Shown here one piece after another: positions 26,371 through 34,647 of a stretch of DNA of 64,000 bases (positions are counted from its first letter, which is position 1; the number at the start of each line of letters is the position of its first letter). Source of the DNA: Pseudomonas monteilii NBRC 103158 = DSM 14164. GTDB lineage: Bacteria > Pseudomonadota > Gammaproteobacteria > Pseudomonadales > Pseudomonadaceae. The notes under the pieces are model-generated. The model ran no database searches. It had not been told where the DNA came from and saw only the letters and a list, made by a program, of their open reading frames with translations. A program made the position numbers and the translations under genes. Location: positions 1-64,000 of the forward strand of contig NZ_BBIS01000040.1 of assembly GCF_000730605.1 (NCBI RefSeq), read 5' to 3'.

Positions 26371-26399
26371 TGGCCGAAATACCACTTGAAGAAGGGCTC

Positions 26400-26754
26400 G
26401 CAAGGCGGAAAAAAATTTGATGTACGGTCGAGACAAAATGTGTCTTAGGGATGAAATCGCGCAAGGAAGAGGGCGATGCCTACATGGCTCCTCGGAAGTC
26501 AGGTCTGGTCAGGTATCCCTGTGACACCGCCGACCTGATACTTCCGATTCCGCCTTTCCTGACCCGGCCCATCGCTGGAGGCACTCCCTGTACCCCTAGG
26601 CCACTCCGATCCTGCAACAATCAGAACAGCCCGGCCCCTTGGTCATGTGCTGCCCCTCCTCGGGGCGGCGCATCATAGAAGGCTGAAATATAGAAAGGTT
26701 CAGCTTCTATTACGTGACAGTCGATGACCATTCATCCGTACCGGCAATAAATGC
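26400..26754. other. Gene-less stretch, no clear function
   Basis: This 355 bp stretch between the gltP control region and the lysozyme-inhibitor gene has no convincing gene on either strand. It contains a GC hairpin (CCCCTCCTCGGGG, 26654-26666). It also contains an imperfect hairpin (TAGAAG..CTGAA with TTCAGCTTCTA, 26676-26710), which may mark the 3' end of the minus-strand lysozyme-inhibitor transcript. An uncharacterised small RNA is possible but unproven. Confidence 0.3.
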
Positions 26755-27225
26755 TCAGTACCAGTTCGGGTCACGCTTTAGCTGCTCCTGCAGCATTGCC
26801 TTCATGCCGTCGTCAGGGTCGCCCAGCCAGCGATATTGCGCATGGCGTGTAGGCGACTTGTCGCTCGGCAAGCCTTCAGGTACCTCCACGAGCATCCCGT
26901 AGGCATCCTCCTTGTCCCAGCTGAACGCAACGATCAGCCGCTTGTAGGTGCAGTTGTCCTGTGCTTCGCACAACGCACCGACCAGGTACTTGTCGCCATC
27001 TTCGGTAGTGGCGGACATCTGCTGCTGGGAACTGCCGGTCAGATTGACCACCCAATCGGGCAGGCGTTCCTCGCCTTTGATCGTGTCCTGCCAGGTTTCC
27101 CGGTACTCCGGGTCCGAGCCGAGCAACTGGTCGACCCGGACCTGGCCGTCATTGGCCGCCATCGCCGCCGCGCTGCCACCCAGCAGCAGGGCGGCAGCCA
27201 GGGCTGTACAAAGCTTCCTGCCCAT
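26755..27225 (-). CDS. Ivy-type inhibitor of vertebrate (c-type) lysozyme
   Basis: A 156-residue periplasmic protein with a signal peptide (cleavage after AMA, about residue 23). It has the Ivy layout: LPDWV, YLVGALCEAQDNC loop, IVAFSW, a conserved RWLGDPD and a short C-terminus. In Ivy the disulphide loop between the two cysteines inserts into the lysozyme active site; here the loop reads CEAQDNC rather than the classical CKPHDC, so potency may differ. It is the last gene of a three-gene minus-strand set, starting 2 bp after the DUF1328 stop. Confidence 0.85.
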   Translation of the reverse strand: MGRKLCTALAAALLLGGSAAAMAANDGQVRVDQLLGSDPEYRETWQDTIKGEERLPDWVVNLTGSSQQQMSATTEDGDKYLVGALCEAQDNCTYKRLIVAFSWDKEDAYGMLVEVPEGLPSDKSPTRHAQYRWLGDPDDGMKAMLQEQLKRDPNWY

Positions 27226-27227
27226 CT

Positions 27228-27389
27228 TTAACCTCGTCCACGTCCAAAGAAGAAGGAGGCTACGAACAACACAAGGAAGACAATGAACAGGATCTTCGCG
27301 ATACCCGTCGCAGCGCCCGCGATACCACCGAAGCCCAGTACGGCAGCGACAATGGCGATGATGAGGAAAGTGATAGCCCAGCTCAGCAT
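27228..27389 (-). CDS. DUF1328 (YtjA family) small membrane protein
   Basis: A 53-residue, very hydrophobic protein with two membrane helices ([20 protein letters not shown], then [20 protein letters not shown]) and a short basic tail (GRGRG). It is a typical DUF1328 protein, commonly stress-induced and of unknown function. The gene begins at ATG 27389 behind an AGGAGAACC ribosome site. It lies 42 bp after the 96-residue gene and 2 bp before the lysozyme-inhibitor gene. Confidence 0.9.
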
Positions 27390-27431
27390 GGTGGTTCTCC
27401 TTTCTTTTTCAGAATCGGTGCGGCCGGCAGG

Positions 27432-27722
27432 TCAGAAGACCCAACGGTCCTGGGGTACGACATGTTCCAGGGTGGCCGGTGAGGCAGAGGCCTGGCCGGC
27501 AGGCAATGAGTCAGCTGCCTTGACCAGGGTATTGGCACGGGTTGCCTGAATCTGCGTCAACAGCGCAGTCTGCGCTGCCACTTGCTCAGCCAGACGCGCG
27601 GTCTGCCAGCTGTAATAAAAGAGGCCAGCGGCCAAGGTCAGCAGCAGCGCCATGCCGACAGACAACATCTGGCGCAGGGACAGGGCGACGTTCTGCGAGC
27701 GGTTGACGGATTGGCGGTTCAT
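27432..27722 (-). CDS. Small single-pass membrane protein, unknown function
   Basis: A 96-residue protein. The N-terminal 17 residues are polar, followed by one membrane helix (about residues 19-42) and a C-terminal stretch with a short coiled-coil-like segment (TARLAEQVAAQTALLTQIQ). I recognise no family. It opens the operon with DUF1328 and the lysozyme inhibitor, starts after a strong AGGAGGAG site, and has a near-consensus sigma-54 promoter 47 bp upstream of its start. Confidence 0.75.
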   Translation of the reverse strand: MNRQSVNRSQNVALSLRQMLSVGMALLLTLAAGLFYYSWQTARLAEQVAAQTALLTQIQATRANTLVKAADSLPAGQASASPATLEHVVPQDRWVF

Positions 27723-27768
27723 GCCGGCTCCTCCTGCTGTAATTTTTGTTCAAACCTGAACAGGTAAT

Positions 27769-27784
27769 TGCAGCCTGCATGCCA
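27769..27784 (-). promoter_or_regulatory. Sigma-54 (-24/-12) promoter of the small-protein operon
   Basis: On the minus strand TGGCATGCAGGCTGCA matches the sigma-54 consensus closely (GG at 27783-27782, GC at 27771-27770, 10 bp between). Transcription would start near 27758, about 36 nt before the ATG at 27722. Confidence 0.75.
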
Positions 27785-27812
27785 GCCTTTTGATTTTTAA
27801 AAATACCTTTAA

Positions 27813-27896
27813 AATCAATAATTTAGCTTTTACATAAACGTTCAACAGGGACGTATCCTGCACGATGCCGTCTGTGTAGTCGTGCGAATTGCACGA
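27813..27896. promoter_or_regulatory. IHF site and palindromic enhancer for the sigma-54 operon
   Basis: AATCAATAATTTA (27813-27825) fits the IHF consensus WATCAA-N4-TTR. Further upstream TCGTGC-GAATT-GCACGA (27880-27896) is an inverted repeat, and a third half-site GCACGAT lies at 27860-27866. Enhancer, IHF site and -24/-12 promoter in this order are the classic layout of a sigma-54 promoter. The activator is not known. Confidence 0.5.
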
Positions 27897-28718
27897 TCAG
27901 CCTTCCGCTTTCGTCGCCACTTTGAGCAGGTCGGCATCCACCCCGCGCACGCCAATGATCTGCCGGGCGATCTCCACGGCGATGGTTTTCTGCTCAGCGC
28001 TGACCACCTCGCCCGACAGCCGCACCATGCCCGCTTCACTGGCAACTTTCAGCTTCAGGCCATCGAGGTTGCGGCTGAAGCGGTAGCTGTTCTGGATCTT
28101 GTCGATGATCCAGCTGTCGCCTGGCTGCGGACCCGTTGGTGCCCCTACCGGTGTCTCGCGGGGCTTGGCCATGGCGGCGGTATCGAGGCTGACCAGGTTG
28201 TTGACCAGGTACACACCGTCGGTGGTACGCGCTATCACGCCGGCCAGCTCCTTGGCTTCGGCGCTGTCGACCTTGCCGCGCAAGGTCACCACGCCTTCGC
28301 TACTTTGTACCTCTATAGGCGCCTTCTCGGTGGTTCGGCTCCACAACAGCCGGGCACGGATCACCGCCGCCAGGGTGGCGTCCTCCAGGCGTTGGGCGTA
28401 GGCACGTAGCTCCAACGGGCGGTCAACCAGTCGGGCGTTGACCTGCAGCTGGTTTTCCACGTGTTCGATGCCCCGTGTGGCACGGGCCACATCTTCGGCC
28501 AGCTGCCGCTCTACCTCGTTCTCCACCTCGCCGGAAAGCCGTGCATGCTTGCCGTCTACATCAACCCTGATACGGAACGGGTCAAGCATGCGGTTCAAAG
28601 ACAGGGCGGTTTGCAGGGCGCCTTCCAGGCGCGCGTCCCGCACAGGGTCGGCGATAGCCGGGGTGAAAACGGGCAGCAGGGCGGCTGTCAACACGGCTGT
28701 ACGCAAGGAAAAGAGCAT
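27897..28718 (-). CDS. BON-domain periplasmic protein
   Basis: A 273-residue exported protein (signal peptide to about residue 23) with at least three BON-like repeats, as in OsmY (VDGKHARLSGEVEN; EGVVTLRGKVDSAEAKELAGVIA; EAGMVRLSGEVVSAEQKTIAVEIA). BON domains bind phospholipid or envelope surfaces. ATG 28718 follows an AGGAGG site; the open frame runs far upstream but without similarity. It is divergent from algB and has its own near-consensus sigma-54 promoter. An osmotic or envelope stress role is inferred from the family. Confidence 0.87.
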   Translation of the reverse strand: MLFSLRTAVLTAALLPVFTPAIADPVRDARLEGALQTALSLNRMLDPFRIRVDVDGKHARLSGEVENEVERQLAEDVARATRGIEHVENQLQVNARLVDRPLELRAYAQRLEDATLAAVIRARLLWSRTTEKAPIEVQSSEGVVTLRGKVDSAEAKELAGVIARTTDGVYLVNNLVSLDTAAMAKPRETPVGAPTGPQPGDSWIIDKIQNSYRFSRNLDGLKLKVASEAGMVRLSGEVVSAEQKTIAVEIARQIIGVRGVDADLLKVATKAEG

Positions 28719-28757
28719 GGCAGTGCCTCCTGTTTTTAGGCAAAAGGTAAAAACCTT

Positions 28758-28773
28758 CGCAACCAATGTGCCA
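28758..28773 (-). promoter_or_regulatory. Sigma-54 (-24/-12) promoter of the BON gene
   Basis: On the minus strand TGGCACATTGGTTGC is nearly the full sigma-54 consensus (GG at 28772-28771, GC at 28760-28759, 10 bp between). The transcript would start near 28748, about 30 nt before the start codon and just before the AGGAGG site. CATGCAA occurs twice upstream (28839 and 28870, 31 bp apart) as possible activator half-sites. Confidence 0.78.
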
Positions 28774-28930
28774 CTGAGTACCTCTAAGCAAATCAATGGA
28801 ATTTCACGGCCTGCAGTAAGCATCAGGCCATTGGCTAGCATGCAAAGGGCAGAATCCTTCAGAATTGACCATGCAACTTGCCCGATTTTTCCCACACTAA
28901 ATGAAGATCTATCCCTAAGGAGCGCAGGAA

Positions 28931-30277
28931 ATGGAATCAGCCCAGGACAACCAAGGCCGCATTCTGCTGGTGGATGACGAGTCCGCGATCCTGCGCACCT
29001 TCCGCTACTGCCTTGAAGACGAAGGCTATAGCGTGGCCACAGCCAACAGCGCGGCCCAGGCCGAAACGCTGTTGCAGCGCCAGGTGTTCGACCTTTGCTT
29101 CCTGGATTTGCGCCTGGGCGAGGACAACGGCCTGGACGTACTGGCGCAGATGCGCATCCAGGCACCCTGGATGCGTGTGGTGATCGTGACCGCGCACTCG
29201 GCAATCGATACAGCGGTAGATGCCATCCAGGCAGGCGCCGCCGACTACCTGGTCAAGCCATGCAGCCCCGATCAGTTGCGCCTGGCCACCGCCAAGCAGC
29301 TGGAAGTGCGCCAGCTTTCAGCACGCCTGGAGGCCCTGGAAGGCGAAATGCGCAAACCCAAGGACGGCCTGGACTCGCACAGCCCAGCCATGATGGCGGT
29401 GCTGGAAACTGCCCGCCAGGTCGCCACCACCGACGCCAACATCCTCATTCTTGGCGAGTCCGGTACGGGTAAAGGCGAGTTGGCCCGGGCCATCCATGGC
29501 TGGAGCAAACGTGCCCGCAAAGCCTGCGTGACCATCAACTGCCCGTCGCTGAACGCCGAGCTGATGGAAAGCGAACTGTTCGGCCACACCCGCGGCGCCT
29601 TTACCGGTGCCAGCGAAAGCACGTTGGGGCGGGTCAGCCAGGCTGATGGGGGTACGTTGTTCCTCGACGAGATCGGCGACTTCCCGCTGACCCTGCAACC
29701 CAAGTTGCTGCGGTTCATTCAGGACAAGGAATACGAGCGCGTGGGCGACCCCGTGACACGGCGTGCAGATGTACGCATCCTGGCCGCCACCAACCTCAAC
29801 CTCGAAGAGATGGTGCGCGAAAGCCGCTTCCGCGAAGACCTGCTATACCGCCTGAACGTCATCACCCTGCACCTGCCGCCCCTGCGCGAGCGCAGTGAAG
29901 ACATCCTGACCCTGGCCGACCGCTTCCTTGCCCGCTTCGTCAAGGAATACTCCCGCCCCGCCCGGGGCTTCAGCGACGAAGCGCGCACCGCCCTGCTCAA
30001 CTACCGCTGGCCCGGCAACATTCGCGAACTGCGTAACGTGGTAGAGCGGGCCAGTATCATCTGCCCGCAGGAGCGCGTGGAAGTCAGCCACCTCGGGATG
30101 GGCGAACAACCGGCTGGCAATGCCCCGCGCGTGGGTGCCGCGCTGAGCCTGGACGAGCTGGAGCGCGCCCACATCGGCGCGGTGCTGGCTGCCAGCGACA
30201 CCCTCGACCAGGCCGCCAAAACCTTGGGCATCGACGCCTCCACCCTGTACCGCAAGCGCAAGCAGTACAACCTATGA
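28931..30277 (+). CDS. algB: NtrC-family response regulator AlgB
   Basis: A 448-residue sigma-54 activator. It has a receiver domain with phospho-acceptor Asp59 (CFLDLRLG), an AAA+ domain with Walker A GESGTGKGE and the GAFTGA loop that contacts sigma-54, and a C-terminal Fis-type helix-turn-helix (DQAAKTLGIDASTLYRKRK). Length and residues match P. aeruginosa AlgB, a regulator of alginate and virulence genes. It overlaps kinB by 4 bp (ATGA). It is divergent from the sigma-54-promoted BON gene. Confidence 0.95.
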   Translation: MESAQDNQGRILLVDDESAILRTFRYCLEDEGYSVATANSAAQAETLLQRQVFDLCFLDLRLGEDNGLDVLAQMRIQAPWMRVVIVTAHSAIDTAVDAIQAGAADYLVKPCSPDQLRLATAKQLEVRQLSARLEALEGEMRKPKDGLDSHSPAMMAVLETARQVATTDANILILGESGTGKGELARAIHGWSKRARKACVTINCPSLNAELMESELFGHTRGAFTGASESTLGRVSQADGGTLFLDEIGDFPLTLQPKLLRFIQDKEYERVGDPVTRRADVRILAATNLNLEEMVRESRFREDLLYRLNVITLHLPPLRERSEDILTLADRFLARFVKEYSRPARGFSDEARTALLNYRWPGNIRELRNVVERASIICPQERVEVSHLGMGEQPAGNAPRVGAALSLDELERAHIGAVLAASDTLDQAAKTLGIDASTLYRKRKQYNL

Positions 30278-32055
30278 AGTGGCCGCCCATGAAGCTGCGC
30301 ACGCGGCTTTTCCTGAGTATCTCGGCACTGGTCACGGTGGCCTTGCTCGGGCTGCTGCTGGGCCTGGTCAGCGTGCTGCAGATGGCTAGCGCGCAACAGC
30401 AGCTGGTGCGTGACACCACCCACGTCCTGGAAGTGGGGCTGAAGTTGCGGCAGAACCTTGGCGAACAGTTGACCCTGATCCTTGATGAAGGCACGGCCCC
30501 GGAAAACCTGCGGCTGCTGCAAGAAAACTTTCAGGCCTTGCTGAACCAAGGCCTGGAGCAAGGCGGAGAGCGCAACGGCTTCAGCAAGGCCAGCAGTAAC
30601 TACCAGACGTTCCTGCAAGCCTACCGTGACAGCCCCGCGCCCGCTCGTAGCATGGGTGTCGACCAACCCTTGGGGGCCGCCTTCAACCAAGTGCGTACCG
30701 ACCTGATCGATTCCCACAAACAGGCGCTGGACCTCATCACCCGCAGCGAGGAATACAGCCGTGACCACGCCCTGCTGGTCAGCGGTGTGCTTGGCCTGAT
30801 GGGCCTGGTGGTGCTGGTGCTGGGCTTCATTACTGCGCACAACATCGCCCGACGTTTTGGCCAACCGATCGAAGCCTTGGCCAAAGCAGCCGACCAGCTG
30901 GGCAAGGGCAACTTTGACGTCACCCTGCCGGTCACCCAGGCCACCGAGCTGAACCAGCTGACCCGCCGCTTTGGCCTCATGGCCGATGCCTTGCGCAAGC
31001 ACCAGGCCACCAACGTCGACGAACTGCTGGCCGGGCAGCAGCGCCTGCAGGCCGTGCTCGACAGCATCGACGATGGCCTGCTGATCATCGACCGCCAGGG
31101 CCGCCTGGAACACCTCAATCCGGTGGCGCAGCGCCAGCTGGGCTGGAATGATAGCCGCGTGGGCAGCAGCCTGGCCGAGGCCCTCCGACGGCCGGAGCTG
31201 GAGCAGCAGCTGCGTCAGGTGCTGCGCGGTGGCAATCTGGACCGCCCGCCGGAAGACCTGACCATGGAGGTGGATGAAGAAACGCGCTTGCTGACCTACA
31301 GCCTGACCCCGGTGAGCCACCCGCAAGGGCCGATTCTTGGCGCGGTGATGGTGCTGCACGATGTAACCGAGCAACGGGCCTTCGAACGCGTGCGCAGTGA
31401 GTTCGTGCTACGCGCGTCCCACGAACTGCGCACCCCGGTAACCGGCATGCACATGGCCTTCGGGCTGTTGCGCGAGCGGGTCAAGTTTCCGCCTGAGGCA
31501 CGCGAGAATGACTTGCTGGAAACCATCGGTGAAGAAATGCAGCGGCTTACCCAGCTGATCAACGACCTGCTCAACTTCTCGCGTTACCAGAGCGGGCTGC
31601 AGAAACTCGACCTGGCTCCCTGTGCCATCGACGAATTGCTGGAGCGCGCACAACTGCGTTTTGCCGAGCAGGCGGCAAACAAGCAGGTTGAACTGGTCAA
31701 GGCACTTGAGCCACCGCTCCCGCGTATTCAGGCCGACGTTGCGCAACTTGATCGGGTTCTGGACAACCTGCTGCACAACGCCATCCGCCATACCGCCAAC
31801 GGCGGGCGTATCCGCCTGCATGCGCGGCGGCATGCGGAGCGGGTGATCATCAGCGTCGAGGACACAGGCGAAGGGATTGCCTATGGGCAGCAGGGGCGCA
31901 TTTTCGAGCCGTTTGTGCAGGTAGGGCGCAAGAAGGGTGGTGCAGGGCTTGGATTGGCACTGTGCAAGGAAATCGTGCAGCTGCATGGCGGGCGCATGGG
32001 CGTGTTTTCCCGGCCAGGGCAGGGGACACAGTTCTACATGGCGCTGCCGGTTTGA
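30274..32055 (+). CDS. kinB: Sensor histidine kinase KinB
   Basis: A 593-residue membrane kinase. It has an N-terminal helix, a periplasmic sensor of about 130 residues and a second helix (about residues 165-190). HAMP and PAS (about 250-365) domains follow, then HisKA with the phosphorylated His at about residue 383 (RASHELRTP), and an HATPase domain (DNLLHNAIRHT; GGAGLGLALCKE). It is the cognate kinase and phosphatase of AlgB. ATG 30274 overlaps the algB stop; ATG 30289 (MKLRTRL) is an alternative. Confidence 0.95.
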   Translation: MKWPPMKLRTRLFLSISALVTVALLGLLLGLVSVLQMASAQQQLVRDTTHVLEVGLKLRQNLGEQLTLILDEGTAPENLRLLQENFQALLNQGLEQGGERNGFSKASSNYQTFLQAYRDSPAPARSMGVDQPLGAAFNQVRTDLIDSHKQALDLITRSEEYSRDHALLVSGVLGLMGLVVLVLGFITAHNIARRFGQPIEALAKAADQLGKGNFDVTLPVTQATELNQLTRRFGLMADALRKHQATNVDELLAGQQRLQAVLDSIDDGLLIIDRQGRLEHLNPVAQRQLGWNDSRVGSSLAEALRRPELEQQLRQVLRGGNLDRPPEDLTMEVDEETRLLTYSLTPVSHPQGPILGAVMVLHDVTEQRAFERVRSEFVLRASHELRTPVTGMHMAFGLLRERVKFPPEARENDLLETIGEEMQRLTQLINDLLNFSRYQSGLQKLDLAPCAIDELLERAQLRFAEQAANKQVELVKALEPPLPRIQADVAQLDRVLDNLLHNAIRHTANGGRIRLHARRHAERVIISVEDTGEGIAYGQQGRIFEPFVQVGRKKGGAGLGLALCKEIVQLHGGRMGVFSRPGQGTQFYMALPV

Positions 32056-32063
32056 GTATTGTC

Positions 32064-32083
32064 TGTGCCGGCCTCTTCGCGGG
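32064..32083. repeat. Partial REP element
   Basis: GTGCCGGCCTCTTCGCGGG is one arm of the P. putida REP palindrome, without its partner. It lies between the converging kinB and EAL genes. Confidence 0.45.
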
Positions 32084-32094
32084 CGCAGGACTTC

Positions 32095-33708
32095 TCAATG
32101 TTCAACCCGACGCGGCAGCTGCCCGCGGGTCACCAGCTCGGCAAACTGCCGGGCGTTTAGCGGTCGGGCAAACAGCCAGCCCTGGCCGTAATTGACCCCT
32201 TCACTGTTCAGCAACACCGCCTGGTCCTCGCATTCGATGCCTTCGGCAATCACCCGCAGGTGCAGGTCATGGGCCATGCGAATGATATGCGGGGCAACCC
32301 CGCTGCTGGCGGCATCGTGGCCCAGCGCATCGATGAAGGCCTTGTCGATCTTCAGGCAGTCCACCGGCAGGGTTTGCAGATAGGCCAGGCTGCAATAGCC
32401 GGTACCGAAGTCGTCGATCAGCACCTGATGCCCCACGGCGCGTAGCGCCTGCAGATTGTCACGTGCCACCACCACGTCGATCAAGCCGCGCTCGGTCACC
32501 TCAAACGCAATCTGGCTAGCGGCCACCCGGTGCAGGGCCAGCAGGCGTGCCGCCACTCGGCCAATACGCGGCACCATCACATCGCAGGCGGCCAGGTTCA
32601 CCGATATGTACAGTTTGGGGTGCGAGCGCAGCAACTGCCCCAGCTGTTCGAGGACGCGCTGCAGGACAAAATCCGTGATCTGGCGTATCTGCCCGGTGTT
32701 TTCCGCCAACGGGATAAACAGGTCCGGGCTGGTCAGCGTGCCATCCGGGCGGCGCCAGCGCACCAGGGCCTCGGCGCCTACACAGCGCCGTGTGTCGAGT
32801 TCGAAGATCGGCTGGTAGAGCACCTGCAGCTCTCCCCGGCGCAAGGCATTCTGCAACTCCGAACTCATCGACCGCCGTTGCAGGATCAACTGCAGCACCA
32901 GCCAGCCGATGCAGCAGGCAGCCAACACGCTGCCAGGGAACAGCAGCCAGAGCATGCCATTCATTCTCAACGGCAGGCTGGCCCGTGGGGCAATCAGCAC
33001 CAATTGGTAATCCGGCGACTTGGTGGGCATGCGGTAGATCAGCCGGTCACTGAGTTCGAGCAACGACTTGTGGCTGGTCGACCAGGCCGAGGGCGGCGGC
33101 CACACCTGTGGCGGGCCGAGCACGGGTATGGCCCGGGCACCGTTGTCCAACACCACCACCAGGCTGCCGCCCGGTGGCAGGTCGACCACGTCGGTCAGGT
33201 GCCCACGCGAGGTGGAGACCACGAACTTGCCCCGGCCCAGCATCAACGCAGCCAGGTTCTCGTTCGGCTCGGTCGTGGTGTTCAACCAGTAGCTGTAGGT
33301 CGGCCCCTGGATGTCGGGTGCCCGCAAAGGCTCGAATGCCCGCTCATCGCCACGGTTGGAGCAGGCGACTTCACCATCCACATAGGCCGCTTCATAAATG
33401 AACCGCGAACTCAGGCCAACCTGCTGCAACGCCGCCAACATCGCCGGGCTGCAGCCACGCAAGGGCTGGGCTTGCAGCAGGTCGACCCCTTCGCGCAACT
33501 GGCCGAATACCTGTTCGAGGCGGTCGAGAAAACGCTCGCCCTGGGCGTTCATCTGTTCGCTCTCGCTTTGCTTCATCTGCTGCAGGGCAATGCCGATGCT
33601 GGCAGTAAGCAAAAGTGCTGCGCTGGCCAATGCTGCCAAGGTGGCCAGCATCCAGGGACGGTAAAAAAATTGGCGCAGCGTAGAAATGAGAGCTGACATC
33701 GAAGGCAT
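32095..33708 (-). CDS. CSS-motif EAL cyclic-di-GMP phosphodiesterase
   Basis: A 537-residue membrane protein. Two helices (about residues 13-35 and 240-262) flank a periplasmic CSS-type sensor with its paired cysteines (GCSPAM and VACSN). An EAL domain follows (about 280-530) with GAEALVRW, the metal site IDDFGTGY, LKIDKAF and EGIE all intact, so it should hydrolyse c-di-GMP. In this family the periplasmic disulphide controls activity. The start is uncertain (ATG 33708 or 33699). It converges with kinB. Confidence 0.88.
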   Translation of the reverse strand: MPSMSALISTLRQFFYRPWMLATLAALASAALLLTASIGIALQQMKQSESEQMNAQGERFLDRLEQVFGQLREGVDLLQAQPLRGCSPAMLAALQQVGLSSRFIYEAAYVDGEVACSNRGDERAFEPLRAPDIQGPTYSYWLNTTTEPNENLAALMLGRGKFVVSTSRGHLTDVVDLPPGGSLVVVLDNGARAIPVLGPPQVWPPPSAWSTSHKSLLELSDRLIYRMPTKSPDYQLVLIAPRASLPLRMNGMLWLLFPGSVLAACCIGWLVLQLILQRRSMSSELQNALRRGELQVLYQPIFELDTRRCVGAEALVRWRRPDGTLTSPDLFIPLAENTGQIRQITDFVLQRVLEQLGQLLRSHPKLYISVNLAACDVMVPRIGRVAARLLALHRVAASQIAFEVTERGLIDVVVARDNLQALRAVGHQVLIDDFGTGYCSLAYLQTLPVDCLKIDKAFIDALGHDAASSGVAPHIIRMAHDLHLRVIAEGIECEDQAVLLNSEGVNYGQGWLFARPLNARQFAELVTRGQLPRRVEH

Positions 33709-33777
33709 CCAGTTGATTACCAAGGTATAGCAACTGGATCAAGAATCATCCTCGCCGTTTAGCGCCTCGCTGCAGGC

Positions 33778-34566
33778 TCAACGCATCCGGTTGAGCACCT
33801 GCAGCATCGCCGCCGTCTGTGCATCGGGCATGCCGTCGAAACGCTGCGGACGGAAGCGCATCTGGAACGCAGCAATCACGTGGCGGGTGGCGACATCCAG
33901 CACCCCAGTCTGCTCGACTTGATAGCCAAACCGCGCCAGTTCCTGCTGGTACCAGCCAACGCTTGGCGGGTTGACGCTGAAGTAGGCCTGTTGGCGTGCC
34001 ACGGCATTGGCATCAGGCCAGATACCCAGCCCGGCATCGGCCAGGCGTTTCCACGGGAACAGCGGGCCCGGGTCCAGCTTGCGTGATGGTGCGATATCAC
34101 TGTGACCAATGATGTGCCGAGGCTCGATGTTGTTACGTTTGACGATGTCCTTGAGCAGCGCGATCAGCGACTGAACCTGCGCTTCGCTATAAGGATGCCA
34201 GACCCGGCCATTCGGCGTGTCGGTGAAGCCCGGGTTGACGATCTCGATCCCGATGGACGACGAGTTCAGCCAGGTGCGCCCTTGCCACTGGCTGTCGCCG
34301 GCATGCCAGGCACGACGGTTTTCATCCACCAGTTGATACACCGTGGCCGGGCCGTCGCCGATCAGGTAATGGCTGCTGACCTCGCCCTGGGTAAGCAACG
34401 CCAGGGAGCGCTCCAGGGACGCATTGGTGTAATGCAGTACAACGAACTGGATGCGGTTGTCCTGGTTGGACGAGGGGTGGCTGCGGTCGATGCGCAACCC
34501 CGTCGAACATCCGGCAACAGACAACAGCAAAAAGGAAATCAGCGTTTTTTTAAGCGTGGAAAGCAC
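33778..34566 (-). CDS. N-acetylmuramoyl-L-alanine amidase, outer-membrane lipoprotein (AmpDh2-like)
   Basis: A 262-residue amidase_2 (AmpD-fold) enzyme with a lipobox (SVAGC, Cys about residue 20). The zinc ligands are visible (FVVLHYT, GHSDIAPSRKLDPG), and a C-terminal peptidoglycan-binding helix domain covers residues about 195-260. It should cleave the amide bond between MurNAc and the stem peptide in periplasmic murein, unlike cytosolic AmpD, which trims anhydro-muropeptides. The start is GTG 34566 behind a GAGG site. Confidence 0.88.
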   Translation of the reverse strand: MLSTLKKTLISFLLLSVAGCSTGLRIDRSHPSSNQDNRIQFVVLHYTNASLERSLALLTQGEVSSHYLIGDGPATVYQLVDENRRAWHAGDSQWQGRTWLNSSSIGIEIVNPGFTDTPNGRVWHPYSEAQVQSLIALLKDIVKRNNIEPRHIIGHSDIAPSRKLDPGPLFPWKRLADAGLGIWPDANAVARQQAYFSVNPPSVGWYQQELARFGYQVEQTGVLDVATRHVIAAFQMRFRPQRFDGMPDAQTAAMLQVLNRMR

Positions 34567-34647
34567 GTCAGTGGCCTCAGCGAATGAGCGCTACAGTATA
34601 ACGTGCTCCCCATGGCCGCGCTTACCGTGGGTCAGTGTTAGCAAACG

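Noticed and set aside
26451..26678. A 75-codon plus-strand frame before the lysozyme inhibitor gene
   Set aside because: It lacks a convincing ribosome site, and the protein (many Pro, Arg and Ser) has no family resemblance.
28719..29204. Upstream extension of the BON-protein frame into algB
   Set aside because: It has no similarity to known proteins and overlaps the algB coding start. The ATG at 28718 has a strong AGGAGG site and a good signal peptide.
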